Below are positions 46,801 through 59,649 of a stretch of 64,000 nt of DNA, piece after piece. A model generated the notes under the pieces. It did not search any database, was not told the DNA's origin, and worked only from the letters and a program-made list of their open reading frames with translations. Origin of the DNA: Gibbula magus (Eukaryota; Mollusca; Gastropoda; Trochida; Trochidae); the NCBI GenBank assembly GCA_936450465.1, contig OW388297.1:63796063-63860062 (forward strand), written 5' to 3'. The translations under genes and the position numbers were made by a program. Every line of letters starts with the position of its first letter. The stretch's first letter is position 1.

Positions 46801-49437
46801 CATGTAGCTTGTTGTGTAAGATACACACCATACCACATGTAGCTTGTTGTGTAAGATACACACCGTACCACATGTATCTTGTTGTGTAAGATACACACCG
46901 TAACACATGTAGCTTGTTGTGTAAGATACACACCGTACCACATGTAGCTTGTTGTGTAAGATACACACCGTACCATGTGTAGCTTGTTGTGTAAGATACA
47001 CATCGTGCCACATGTAGCTTGTAGTGGATGATACACACCTCACTGTACCAAATGTAGCTTATAGTGTAAGATGCACACCATACCACATGTAGCTTGTTGT
47101 GTAAGATACACACCGTACCACATGTAGATTGTTGTGTAAGATATACAACGCACCACATGTAGCTTGTTGTGTAAGATACACACCGTCCCACAATTAGCTT
47201 GTTGTGTAAAATACACACCGCACCATATGTAGCTTGCAGTGTAAGATACCCATCGTACCACGTGTAGCTTGTAGTGTAAGATACACATCGTACCACGTGT
47301 AGCTTGTAGTGTAAGATACACACCGCATCACATGTAGCTTGTTGTGTGAGATACACACCGTATCACATGTAGCTTGTTGTGTGAGATACACACCGTATCA
47401 CATGTAGCTTGTAGTGTAAGATACACACCGTACCACATGTAGCTTGTAGTGTAAGATACACACCGTAACACATGTAGCTTGTTGTGTAAGATACACACAG
47501 TACCACATGTAGCTTTTTGTGTAAGATACACACCGTAACACATGTAGCTTGTTGTGTAAGATACTCATCGTACCACATGTAGCTTGTTGTGTGAGATACA
47601 CACCGTACCACATGTAGCTTGTAGTGTAAGATACACACCGTCCCACATGTAGCTTGTTGTGTGAGATACACACCGTAACACATGTAGCTTGTTGTGTAAG
47701 ATACACACCGTACCACATGTAGCTTGTTGTGTAAGATACACACCGTACCACATGTATCTTGTTGTGTGAGATACACACCGTACCACATGTATCTTGTTGT
47801 GTGAGATACACACCGTACCACATGTAGCTTGTTGTGTGAGATACACACCGTACCATGTGTATCTTGTAGTGTAAGATACACACCTCACCACATGAAGCTT
47901 GTTGTGTAAGATACACACCGTATCACATGTAACTTGTTGTGTAAGATACACACCGTAACACATGTAGCTTGTTGTGTAAGATACACACCGTACCACATGT
48001 AGCTTGTTGTGTAAGATACACACCGTACCATGTGTAGCTTGTTGTGTAAGATACACATCGTGCCACATGTAGCTTGTAGTGGATGATACACACCTCACTG
48101 TACCAAATGTAGCTTATAGTGTAAGATGCACACCGTACCACATGTAGCTTGTTGTGTAAGATACACACCGTACCACATGTAGCTAGTTTTGTAAGATACA
48201 CACCGTACCACATGTAGCTTGTTGTGTAAGATACACACCATACCACATGTAGCTTGTTGTGTAAGATACACACCGTACCACATGTAGATTGCTGTGTAAG
48301 ATATACAACGCACCACATGTAGCTTGTTGTGTAAGATACACACCGTCCCACATGTAGCTTGTTGTGTAAAATACACACCGCACCATATGTAGCTTGCAGT
48401 GTAAGATACCCATCGTACCACGTGTAGCTTGTAGTGTAAGATACACATCGTACCACGTGTAGCTTGTAGTGTAAGATACACACCGCATCACATGTAGCTT
48501 GTTGTGTGAGATACACACCGTATCACATGTAGCTTGTTGTGTGAGATACACACCGTATCACATGTAGCTTGTAGTGTAAGATACACACCGTACCACATGT
48601 AGCTTGTAGTGTAAGATACACATCGTAACACATGTAGCTTGTTGTGTAAGATACACACAGTACCACATGTAGCTTTTTGTGTAAGATACACACCGTAACA
48701 CATGTAGCTTGTTGTGTAAGATACTCATCGTACCACATGTAGCTTGTTGTGTGAGATACACACCGTACCACATGTAGCTTGTAGTGTAAGATACACACCG
48801 TCCCACATGTAGCTTGTTGTGTAAGATACACACCGTAACACATGTAGCTTGTTGTGTAAGATACACACCATACCACATGTAGCTTGTTGTGTAAGATACA
48901 CACCGTACCACATGTAGATTGTTGTGTAAGATATACAACGCACCACATGTAGCTTGTTGTGTAAGATACACACCGTCCCACATGTAGCTTGTTGTGTAAG
49001 ATACACACCGTAACACATGTAGCCTGTTGTGTAAGATACACACCATACCACATGTAGCTTGTTGTGTAAGATACACACCATACCACATGTAGATTGTTGT
49101 GTAAGATATACAACGCACCACATGTAGCTTGTTGTGTGAGATACACACCGTACCACATGTAGCTTGTTGTGTAAGATACACACCATACCACATGTAGCTT
49201 GTAGTGTAAGATACACACCGTAACACATGTAGCTTGTTTTGTGAGATACACACAGTACCACATGTAGCTTTTTGTGTAAGATACACACCGTAACACATGT
49301 AGCTTGTTGTGTAAGATACACACCGTACCACATGTATCTTGTTGTGTGAGATACACACCGTACCACATGTAGCTTGTAATGTAAGATACACACCGTACCA
49401 CATGTAGCTTGTAGTGGAAGATGCACATCGTACCACT
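43845..49437. repeat. 35-bp satellite array, about 160 units
   Basis: The + strand unit is GTAAGATACACACCGTACCA then CATGTAGCTTGTTGT (35 bases). The array is continuous apart from four 40-bp variant units (TAGTGGATGATACACACCTC, then ACTGTACCAAATG) at about 45365-45410, 46350-46395, 47020-47065 and 48075-48120. Higher-order copies exist: 45813-46373 recurs unchanged 670 bases on at 46483-47043. Because 35 is not a multiple of 3 and the unit has no stop on the - strand in any frame, very long overlapping open frames arise there; I treat them as artefacts. Confidence 0.97.
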
Positions 49438-49804
49438 TATCTAACTCAACAATAGCTGAGGATTGGCAACAAAAGATCATTATTAATTGATATGGCACCA
49501 AAACATGTGAGAAGAAAGTTTAAACACCTATCATATTAAAGTTAGACCTGAATTTATACAATTTCTTCATTGGTGATCCAAAGTGGAATATTCTAAAAAA
49601 CACATTTTTATAATAACCAAGCACTATATAGAAAGTTGCCAATACAATAAAACTATTTGCACAACTATTATCTCAAATAATTTTTTATCATAATATTGAT
49701 AAAAAAAATTCAGAAGACAGAAGTGAATTCACCCAAAAAATGGGCCCATGCAAATGTAGATTGATCCAAACCAAACCAATGTCATATATTACATCACTCC
49801 CCGT

Positions 49805-50350
49805 ATGTGCGGCTTGCCCCCTTTTCGCCTACAGCCCATATTGCCTACACCTCAAAACCCCCTCATATCGCCTACACTAAATGCAAATCCCACCTTCCCT
49901 CTCTTCCTTATCCTTTCCTATCTATCTCTTTTGTTCTTATAAAAGGTCAATTAAAACTTTCATTTATTTGAAATGAAATGCTGTCAATGTTTTTGAAATG
50001 AATGTTAATTGATTTGTCGATGTATTTGAATGTATATGTAAAACCCAACTAACTAAGATACACCGATAATAAGATGAAAGTGAACTACAACAATATTCCT
50101 GTATAAACAGTCAAAACATACTCAAGAATAATATACTACTATTTACATGAAAACACCTGATTAATTCATCGGAAAATCCATCCAATCCCCTTCAACAACG
50201 AACCAATCCAAAATAGTTAAGTGGACTATGCCATACTACACAATAGGGGTGAGTAAGTTACACTTTGCATTTAGTGTAGGCGAAACGAGGGGTTTTTGAG
50301 GTGGAGGCTATATGGGGTGTAGGCGATACGAGGGCAAGCCGACTGCACAT
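49805..50350. mobile_element. Inverted-repeat element, arms about 85 bp
   Basis: Arm 49805-49886 (with CGCCTACA recurring, ending GCCTACACTAAATGCAAA) is mirrored by 50263-50350 (TTTGCATTTAGTGTAGGCGA to GGGCAAGCCGACTGCACAT). The 375-base centre is unique AT-rich sequence. The target duplication is not clear. Confidence 0.7.
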
Positions 50351-50659
50351 CTACTTCACTGAAAAAAATGCATTTTAGTGGGGATTAAAGTAAATGAACA
50401 CTGTCAAATTCTGATTTCAAAACAACCATGATATAAGAGAACAATATCAATCTCTTTGTACGTTTCCGTGCAACTTTTCTGTGAAGTCTCCTCTTCTTAT
50501 ATTCGTTCCTGTTACCACATATACTATCGTTCTCCTAGACAAGAACATGTATACGAAACTGCAGTGCGAGTATGTACATAGTTATTAAGTAAACTGTAAT
50601 TAAACATACTCTTGTTGACGTAATGTGTAAACACTTTTTCTTTCATAACACATCAAATA

Positions 50660-51290
50660 TATTTCTACTCTCAATATATTTTGTTTTGAGATGTAGTTGA
50701 TATGTGATATGAAATTATAAAAGGTAATATATGCATGTGTATACAGTTTGTTATTTAGAAACACTTTTAATAGTGTACTTTATATGTTTTGGTTTGAGAT
50801 GTAGTTTATGTATGATATGAAACTATTAAAGTAATATATGTATGTGTACATTTGTTGTATATATCACATAAAACAGAATTGTACACTTTAAATATGTTTA
50901 GGTTTCAGATGTACTTGATGTATATGATATGAAACTATTAAAGTAATATATGCATGTGTAAAGTTTGATTCAAAGAAACACGTTTAATATTGTACTTTAT
51001 ATGTTTTGGTTTGAGATGTAGTTTATGTATGATATGAAACTATTTAAGTAATATATGTATGTGTACAGTTTGTTATATAGAAACACATTTAAAGAAGTGT
51101 ATTTTAAATATGGTTTGGTTTGATGTGTAGTTGATATGTGATATGAAACTATTGAAATAATATATGCATGTGTACAGTTTGTTATATAACAGAACATCAA
51201 ATAGAATTGTAGTTTAAGTAAGTTTTGGTTTTGAAATGTAATTGATGTATATTATATGAAACTATTAAATCAATTATTTATATGTTATTA
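50660..51290. repeat. Tandem repeat of about 108 bp, 6 diverged copies
   Basis: Units at about 50674, 50785, 50892, 51000, 51110 and 51213 share GGTTTGAGATGTAGTTGATG, ATATGAAACTATTAAAGTAA and GTGTACAGTTTGTTATATA. Confidence 0.8.
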
Positions 51291-52238
51291 TTTTCATTAT
51301 CATATTATCTTAGCGTTAAAATGTATATATTGAATATAAGAGTGCTTTTTTATTTTATATATGAAAAAGGTTGACTGGTTCTGCCAGGAGATGTTTGTGT
51401 GAGAGGAGTTGTTAAGTTTTCAAATAAATATAATACGATTTTCACATTGTTTATGTAAATAAATTTTTAAACTTATACTTTGTAATTGTATTCAATGATT
51501 TTTTAGTATTTTGTGTGAGAAAAAGTTCGGTTAGCATATTTAGTATACTTCCAAGGTTAACTTATCTCTCACCTGATTCGTTATTTTTAAATAACTCATT
51601 TCAAATTATGTAAGTTATTCATTCTAAGAGTAATTATAAAACAGAATATTTTTTTATTTAAGCATAAATAATATTAAATGCATTAGGGTCGAAGGAAAGC
51701 ATAAGTCACGAAATGTTCAATACTATAATGATGACCCAGTGTTTAAAGGGAACCGTTGTATATTTCCAATGCATCACGCTTGTCAATTTAAAGTTTTAGT
51801 GCAGTTTAAGGTTTAAGGTTTTCACATTTTTTGGTAAGGAAAAAAACCATGTGAAAATGAAAGGCACGTGTTGTTGTAAGGTTGTTGTATAAGGTTATAT
51901 ATTATGTTGTGATTGTCAACAGCCAATGGCGACCAGCGAAGAAACAATATTTTCATTTTAAAAATACAACACTTTGGTTATAACTAGGACATTTAATATG
52001 CGACTTGATAGTAATGTAACACGAGAAGTCCATTTTGGGGATTTCTGGAAAGAAAGTAAACTTTCTTTATGTCAAATCCTTTATATCCAGCCTTCTAAAT
52101 AACTACAGAGACCATAAAATAAAATACAATAAATGTATTTATGATCACTGATCACTACCAGGCATTTCATTTCTTCCATATAGAGCCGAAAATAATTTCT
52201 GTAAAAGTTAATGTCCGAGTAACTCTCCATTTCAGATA

Positions 52239-52372
52239 AGATAATGGAGCCGAGGCCCTCTATGGTTAAGGAGAGGAGAGTCACATGGAGCCGAGTTACA
52301 TGGAGCCGAGGCCCACTATGTTTAAAGAAAGGAGAGTTACATGGAGCCGAGTTACATGGAGCCGAGGCCCAC
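52239..52372. repeat. Short GGAGCCGAG tandem repeat
   Basis: ATGGAGCCGAGGCCC, CATGGAGCCGAGTTA and GGAGAGGAGAGTTAC recur about five times in two nested periods. It lies in AT-rich DNA (51290-53220) that has no other feature. Confidence 0.7.
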
Positions 52373-53224
52373 CAACTTAAATTACACTCAAAATATTACC
52401 CTTTCATCAAAATTACTTTAAAATGTTAATGAAATAATTAAAAATCTATTTTTAAAAATGTGATGTGATTTGTAACTGTCCATTACTGAAAATGGAGTGA
52501 AAGAAAAATACTAATGTAATTTAAAGAGCATTAACAAATCCTATGGATGGACAATGTACTGTACTATTGGCAACCAAACGATAGGAAACTCTGTCTCATC
52601 ACTTCGTTAAAGGAAGAAAAGTATTTATATCATTTAAATCACCTCATTTTGTCTGTTACAGTCTGGCATCCCAATCTGCTTACACTCCATTCTGCCTATA
52701 CACAAAATGATGTCAGCAGAATGGGGAAGGATTTTAACCTGTAAAATGACTGAATAAACCATCTACAAGTTATAAACATTTTCTCTCTATAAACTGGGTT
52801 CCTCTCCTTATGCAGAAACATTTTACTAGTTTCTGCAGTGTTGTTTAGAGAGGATTAACGGATGATGTCGATTCAATTCGTTAGTAACCTTTATCTATAA
52901 ATATAATTGAAATGAAGATGAATCTTGTGTGAATGTTTCAACAAATAAAGTATTCTTATCTAAAGCGACCAATCTTTGTCAACCTGTAAACTACTTCCTT
53001 ATATCTTTGAATGTGTTTTGAACAATATTATATTCATGTTCTTTAACGGGTTTATGCGCACAAACCATCAGGGTTTCCCTGACATAAATGTCTCTCCCCA
53101 GAATGTAAAGTAAATCACTTTGCCCCACACAAAAATAAGGACAATGATATATATGGATGATCAACGACTTTATTAACCAATGGCGACGTTAATTCTGTAT
53201 ACATCGTTATCAAGCATATGGAAA

Positions 53225-53630
53225 AGTTGGTGGTACAACCAGTTAGATACATAGAGATTATTACCCGCGGAAGTGTGTCATATGACTTTTACGAAACGAG
53301 TGTTAATTTTTGTATTGCACGAGCGAGAGCGAGGGCTATACATAAATTTGCACGAGTATCGTTAAAGTCATATGGCACACTTTCGAGTGTAATCATTTCT
53401 TTATTACCCATTTCATTCCATTTGATTCGCGTTAAAGTAGTCAGGAAACGGCCCAATTCCCTTGCGACGGCAAGCTATAGTGACGTCACGAACAATCATT
53501 TTATGACGTCACAGGCGACGTAATACGGGAAGCCGCGGTGAAACAATCGTTGCTAGGCAAACGTGATATGTGCACATGTGCTCATATCAATAATATTAAC
53601 TCGGTTATTTTCAACCATATGGGTAATTAA
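53225..53630. repeat. Palindromic, CpG-rich repeat with two CRE words
   Basis: GTGTGTCATATGACTTTTAC GA is mirrored by TCGTTAAAGTCATATGGCAC AC. Further right are GTGACGTCAC and ATGACGTCAC 25 bases apart. ATTACCC (53259) and GGGTAAT (53623) could be the outer ends of a MITE. A stretch ATTTCATTTGATTC-like is shared with the 444-bp element at 26390. Confidence 0.4.
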
Positions 53631-53639
53631 AGTTGGTAT

Positions 53640-55800
53640 GATATAGGACAGCAAGGAGAGGTAGCAAGTACATTAAAGGATGAAAATAAGTGAAATAGTG
53701 TGACCACTTCAACGACATTAATTCATCTCATTTGCAAAGTTTAAATTTCTTTACCAGTGGTTAAAATGTATAAATTTCTTCTCACAGACGGTTTGTAGAG
53801 TTGAAAAATTAATTTAGTAATGGGTGGTAATCAACTAGAAACGTTACCTTATTGTATATCACACGTGTATTTGCGTTGCGTGTGTATGACGTCAACGCGT
53901 TATTAGTGAGCAAGGACGATAGGTAACGGGAGAATACGGTGGGTTTCCCCTAAACCCTTGATACACTTGATCATGTAACATATAATGAAAAATAAACATA
54001 CATTGAGACGGTTATCAGATAGGTTTGAATGTAGGGTAAAGACGACGTAATGCGAGTAAGCTTTGGAGATCGGCGTCCTACCACCTATCATATGCGGGGC
54101 GTCCCTGTCATCCACGTTTGTAGAGAAACTTAACAACGTCTAAGCCTTAGCGTTTTCCCAATATCCCGTCACCCCAACACCTCCACGTTCTTATCAGGGT
54201 ATTACACTTACATATGTTGCGCTACGGGTAGATCAGTTTTCTCTTATCAGACCCTTTAAGTTGATCCAGTCATTCTCCGGAGATAGATCGGGTCCCTGTG
54301 TAACAGAAGTCCGAGGAGAAGCTCCACATACAACTTGCATACCGCTATCGCCGCGCCCCCTCTCTAGGACCTAATTTGTGTGTCTTTGTTGTCGGCTTCT
54401 TTGAAGTTGAGCGGACGTGCGGGGCCGCTGTTTGGACAGCTCATCCCGGGTATTAGATAGGGTAGTGTCGCTGTGTGGCCTGGGGTGAGGGGAGGGGAGG
54501 GGAGGGGCAAGGTGCCCGACTCAGTCAGGATAATTTGTGAATGAGGTTCTGAATTAGCTAGGGGAATCAGCTTGACAACTTTATGTTGGGCTTAGTCGCT
54601 TATCACAACATTAGCGTTGCCAACTCGTTACTTGAACGTAGCCCCAGGGCGGAGCTGGTCACAGACTGGTACGGTTTGGGGGACGGGAGGGGGTCCCATA
54701 TTGCACTTGGACTCTATCCAGCAGTAGCGATTATGAAATTGACAAATTGGCTTGCCGCTGAACCATTTGTTGGTATCAAAGGAGACGAGTTTTCTTGGTC
54801 CATTGATGAAGTGCATAATGTTGTGTTGGTTCCCAGGACAGGGTAGCGTTAGTCGTTGTGTCAACCCCTGAATATGTTTGCAGCCACCGTGTGTGGCTAG
54901 CTGCGTGAGAGAGGAGAGACTGGTTGTACATATATTCACAAGTGTTTTATTTATCCAATCAAGACAGTTCGAGTCTATTCCTCTTCTATTCGAAACAGTT
55001 GTTCATGATTTAGACTAAAATTTATAATCACTGTACCTTGCCACATATTGTTTATTTCATGAAGTTTCAGGCCTCTGGCCCATTGAACATAGGGTTTTAA
55101 TCACTGTACCTTCATCCTTATGGTTATCAGTATTCAGTTTATCTAGACTTGCTGAATATGAATCTAGTATTAAATGATATTATAGTTTAGACGGCCATGG
55201 GACAGGACCATTCAAGATTATATGGAAGTGGATATCGCCCGTTAGAACTTACCTTTTAAATGTATGTTTTAAATCTGAATAGTCAGTGAATGATAAACTG
55301 GGTAAATGGCACCATATTTTCATATTAATATACTATATTCAAGGATACTTGTACCATGTAAAGCATGTTCCTTTTTCAATAATATATCAGTTTGTAAAGT
55401 ACATACTTTATAAATTAACATGAATTGTGATTATATGTACGTTTTCATATAGTTTGATATAGCAAGATGGACGGTTTTCCTTATGGAACATGTATTTCGA
55501 ATCTTAAGAAACCGTATCCAAACTGTTATATGCTTTGAAAAGTAATTTTCAAAGAATCTTCTTTTTTAATCTCTCATTTTAGAAATTGTATGACCAGGGG
55601 TCAGTTGAAACAAAAAAACACCTCATCGGTGCAAACATGGAAATGGTCATAATTGTACAACGAACAAAGTCATACCACATATAATCGTAAAAAGACAAAT
55701 TGTAAGTACATTTAGTAAAGATATTTGGCAGTGTTCAAAAACGTTTCTAAATCATAAATAAAAAAACAAAAGCTAAATCTTGAAAGAAGACGTCTCATGT
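53640..55800. other. Intergenic; GC-richer block 54200-54850
   Basis: 54200-54850 has raised CpG content and a (GGGGA)n tract at about 54485-54507, which could be a promoter, but no start exon with a convincing splice donor is visible. The flanks are AT-rich and featureless. Confidence 0.3.
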
Positions 55801-56033
55801 TTAAAGGGACACCGCGTGGACAATAAAAATCAGATCATGTGTATCTACCTATGCTGATTAACATGTCTGCTAACAAGTCACAGACACCAAATTTCAGACA
55901 ATTGACGTAATTGGTAATAAACACTACTGCATGTAGACAGTGAAGTGAAGCGTAACTCGTTAGCAGACATTCTAATCAGCTTAGTGAGATAAAGATGGGA
56001 CTCATTTTTATCCTCGACGCAGTGTCCCTTTAA
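55801..56033 (+). mobile_element. AAAGGGACACYGCGT MITE, copy 1
   Basis: TTAAAGGGACACCGCGTGGA on the left and GACGCAGTGTCCCTTTAA on the right are inverted ends. The interior has GTCTGCTAACAAGTCACAGA and CGTTAGCAGACATTCTAATC. The second copy is at 63773-64000 in the opposite orientation. Confidence 0.8.
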
Positions 56034-56812
56034 ATCGCGTATCCCACCTAATAGTTTTTCAGTCTTTCTTGGGATAATGGTTAGGCCTATGCAATGGAAT
56101 GATGTGTTCGTTTTACAATCAATGCATTATTAAACGCTTATCTCAATATGAAAATGATACAAATTTGAAAACAAATTATTGAGAATTTCTATACCTCTGA
56201 TCAATAATGTACAGATGTGTTTGTATTTTTTGTCGGCAGAGAAAGTCCTTCATTTTGGTTGGTGGTACGAAGTTGTAATGATTTTAAAAGTATTTCATTT
56301 CCAGAAACCAAGATGGAGCATTTATAAATTAGGAGAAGTACAAATGAAAAGGAATCGACAAACATGCTACAATACCCTATATACATTTCATGCTTCTCTT
56401 TAAACAATCTTAAAACGAATTACTTTTGTGGAAATACACTTAAAATACACATGTTTTAATAAACGCACATTAACGTAGTAATGGATCGCTATAAGAAGAT
56501 CCATAATGCCGTTGTCAAGGATTCCATTCATGAAGTATTTGTATCTATAAGATGTTCAATAATTAGTTAAGAATGAAGACATTGTTATGAGCTTAGTATT
56601 TACACTATTCTTATTCATTTAGGCCACACGTATCACCAAACAAGAAAATCAATGTTACTTATGTGAAGTATTTCATCAATGGAGTGTCTACCTGAGGGAT
56701 CGATCATCAGTGGACAGAATATGAAAATCTATTTGATAATGATCTCACTATTTATTATATTATCATTCATTAAGACCACAAGTACTCTTACGCTGAAGAT
56801 CAAAGTTACCTG

Positions 56813-58424
56813 TGTGAATGACTTCATCAAAGCGACATCGATGTGACGTTATCAATGGGGCATCGATGCATTATTATATACCGTAAGTGACGTCATCAAA
56901 GGGACATCGATGCATTATTAGATACCGTAAGTGACGTTATCAATGGGGCATCGATGCATTATTATATACCGTAAGTGACGTTATCAATGGGACATCGATG
57001 CATTATTATATACCGTAAGTGACGTTATCAATGGGACATCGATGCATTATTATATACCGTAAGTGACGTCATCAATGGGACATCGATGCATTATTATATA
57101 CCGTAAGTGACGTTATCAATGGGACATCGATGCATTATTATATACCGTAAGTGACGTCATCAAAGGGACATCGATGCATTATTAGATACCGTAAGTGACG
57201 TTATCAATGGGGCATCGATGCATTATTATATACCGTAAGTGACGTTATCAATGGGACATCGATGCATTATTATATACCGTAAGTGACGTTATCAATGGGG
57301 CATCGATGCATTATTATATACCGCAAGTGACGTCATCAAAGGGACATCGTTGCATTATTAGATACCGTAAGTGACGTTATCAATGGGGCATCGATGCATT
57401 ATTATATACCGTAAGTGACGTCATCAAAGGGACATCGTTGCATTATTAGATACCGTAAGTGACGTTATCAAAGGGAGATCGTTGCATTATTAGATACCGT
57501 AAGTGACGTTATCAATGGGGCATCGATGCATTATTATATACCGCAAGTGACGTCATCAAAGGGACATCGTTGCATTATTATATACCGTAAGTGACGTTAT
57601 CAATGGGGCATCGATGCATTATTATATACCGTAAGTGACGTTATCAATGGGGCATCGATGCATTATTATATACCGTAAGTGACGTCATCAAAGGGACATC
57701 GTTGCATTATTATATACCGTAAGTGACGTCATCAAAGGGACATCGTTGCATTATTAGATACCGTAAGTGACGTTATCAAAGGGACATCGTTGCATTATTA
57801 GATACCGTAAGTGACGTTATCAATGGGGCATCGATGCATTATTATATACCGTAAGTGACGTCATCAAAGGGACATCGTTGCATTATTATATACCGTAAGT
57901 GACGTTATCAATGGGGCATCGATGCATTATTATATACCGTAAGTGACGTTATCAATGGGGCATCGATGCATTATTATATACCGTAAGTGACGTTATCAAT
58001 GGGGCATCGATGCATTAGTATATACCGCAAGTGACGTTATCAAAGGGACATCGATGCATTAGTATATACCGTAAGTGACGTTATCAATGGGGCATCGATG
58101 CATTAGTATATACCGCAAGTGACGTTATCAATGGGGCATCGATGCATTATTATATACCGTAAGTGACGTTATCAATGGGGCATCGATGCATTAGTATATA
58201 CCGCAAGTGACGTTATCAATGGGGCATCGATGCATTATTATATACCGTAAGTGACGTTATCAATGGGGCATCGATGCATTATTATATACCGTAAGTGACG
58301 TTATCAATGGGGCATCGATGCATTATTATATACCGTAAGTGACGTTATCAATGGGGCATCGATGCATTATTATATACCGTAAGTGACGTTATCAATGGGG
58401 CATCGATGCATTATTATATACCGT
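56813..58424. repeat. 44-bp satellite array, about 36 units
   Basis: The unit is GTAAGTGACGTTATCAATGG then GGCATCGATGCATTATTATATACC. Subtypes differ in blocks: GACGTTATCAATGGGGCATC GATG against GACGTCATCAAAGGGACATC GTTG..TAGATACC. The second carries the palindrome TGACGTCA in nine units. The last roughly 13 units are almost all the first subtype. The array abuts a SINE-like fragment at its right end. Confidence 0.95.
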
Positions 58425-58465
58425 GAGGTGAGGTGAGTTGGGGTTTAACGCCGCTTTCAAGACTC
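58425..58465 (-). mobile_element. SINE-like 3' fragment next to satellite
   Basis: GTGAGGTGAGGTGAGTTGGG GTTTAACGCCGCTT is close to the reverse complement of the GCGGCGTTA..CTCACTCA 3' end of molluscan SINEs. Confidence 0.5.
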
Positions 58466-59178
58466 CATCCATCAATTTAATATTGTATCATATAAGCTCA
58501 GTATTTACATCATTATAATAAGTATTACATGTTTACTTAGAGCAATCGAAAAATACATAATTATAACACAAATTTGTTATCAAGAGTGTGTAAAACAATA
58601 TAGCCTGTCCATGTTATTATTGATATTCAGATAAATGTTTCATAAAAGTAGAATATAAGATATATAATGCATTAATTAGTTTTTGCATGTCCTGTTCAAC
58701 ATGCAACGCCGGTTATTCCAGACTTATTTTCAAACAGGCCTTGTAAGGACTTTTGATGTTACAATATAATTTTTTTATAAAGTTTTTTTCTTATCAGATG
58801 TTTACATGTACACGTTTATGATTGTACATATGAATAGAGTTTTGATAATATACATATAAATTAAAAGCTCCAATATACATATAATAAGTAAGATCACTTT
58901 GCCTTGATTCAACACAATGAAACGGTGAACATTATCTGGATCGCCCTACCTTCGCCTCCACAAAATGGACTCGGTTCGTGTTTATACCGCCCATTTATAG
59001 TTCATACTTTCATATTCTGCTGGTTAGATTATTACATAATCTTCATTTAGGGACATCACTTACTTTTATTACAATTTTCAAAGTATTTATTTCAATTCCT
59101 GTCCAAAATCGAATATTAAGCCATTTACATTCGTACAGAAATTAAAAAATCACTTCAGTGATATTTTATAAGTTCATT

Positions 59179-59543
59179 GTTTAAAGGGGCAGTAGCACTT
59201 TTTTTTCGCTGAAATAAGTCGATGGAATGTATTTAAAATTACGTCACTATTAGTAAAACATCCTTCTATCATCGGAAAATCAAGTTTAAAAATTAGTGTA
59301 CATGGTTCGGTAAAGCCATGCATGGGAATCGTGTTTGTAATTCTAAACAATAAAATGTGTTCACATTAAAATGGCCGCCATGCAAGTTTTGCTTTATACT
59401 CAACACCATTATCACTACGGATAATTGGTTTGTGTAATAAGATGTTTAACCATCTGAAGTAAATTTAAATGACATAAACTATCAGTATAAATGGGAGCTT
59501 TGAAAAAATAATTTTGCAACAAAACGTACTAGAGCCCCTTTAA
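59179..59543 (-). mobile_element. GGGGCAGTAGCACG MITE, copy 5
   Basis: TTAAAGGGGCAGTAGCAC on the left and CGTACTAGAGCCCCTTTAA on the right (slightly worn), with a full interior including AATGGCCGCCATGCAAG. Confidence 0.85.
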
Positions 59544-59649
59544 GACAATCTCTGTAAGATTGCTAACTAATATATCTTTTACCCCTTCATATTATCTGAA
59601 ACAATTTGAGTATCTTTGCTACCACAGAAGCGGTCCTATGGATCTTGGC

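Noticed and set aside
43845..49437. CRISPR-like array
   Set aside because: The 35-bp periodicity has no unique spacers; units are contiguous and the context is a eukaryotic genome.
43840..49501. Overlapping - strand open frames of up to 501 codons
   Set aside because: All lie in the 35-bp satellite, overlap one another in three frames, and exist because the repeat unit lacks stops on that strand; no independent sign of coding.
56813..58424. CRISPR-like array
   Set aside because: Contiguous 44-bp tandem units with no spacers.
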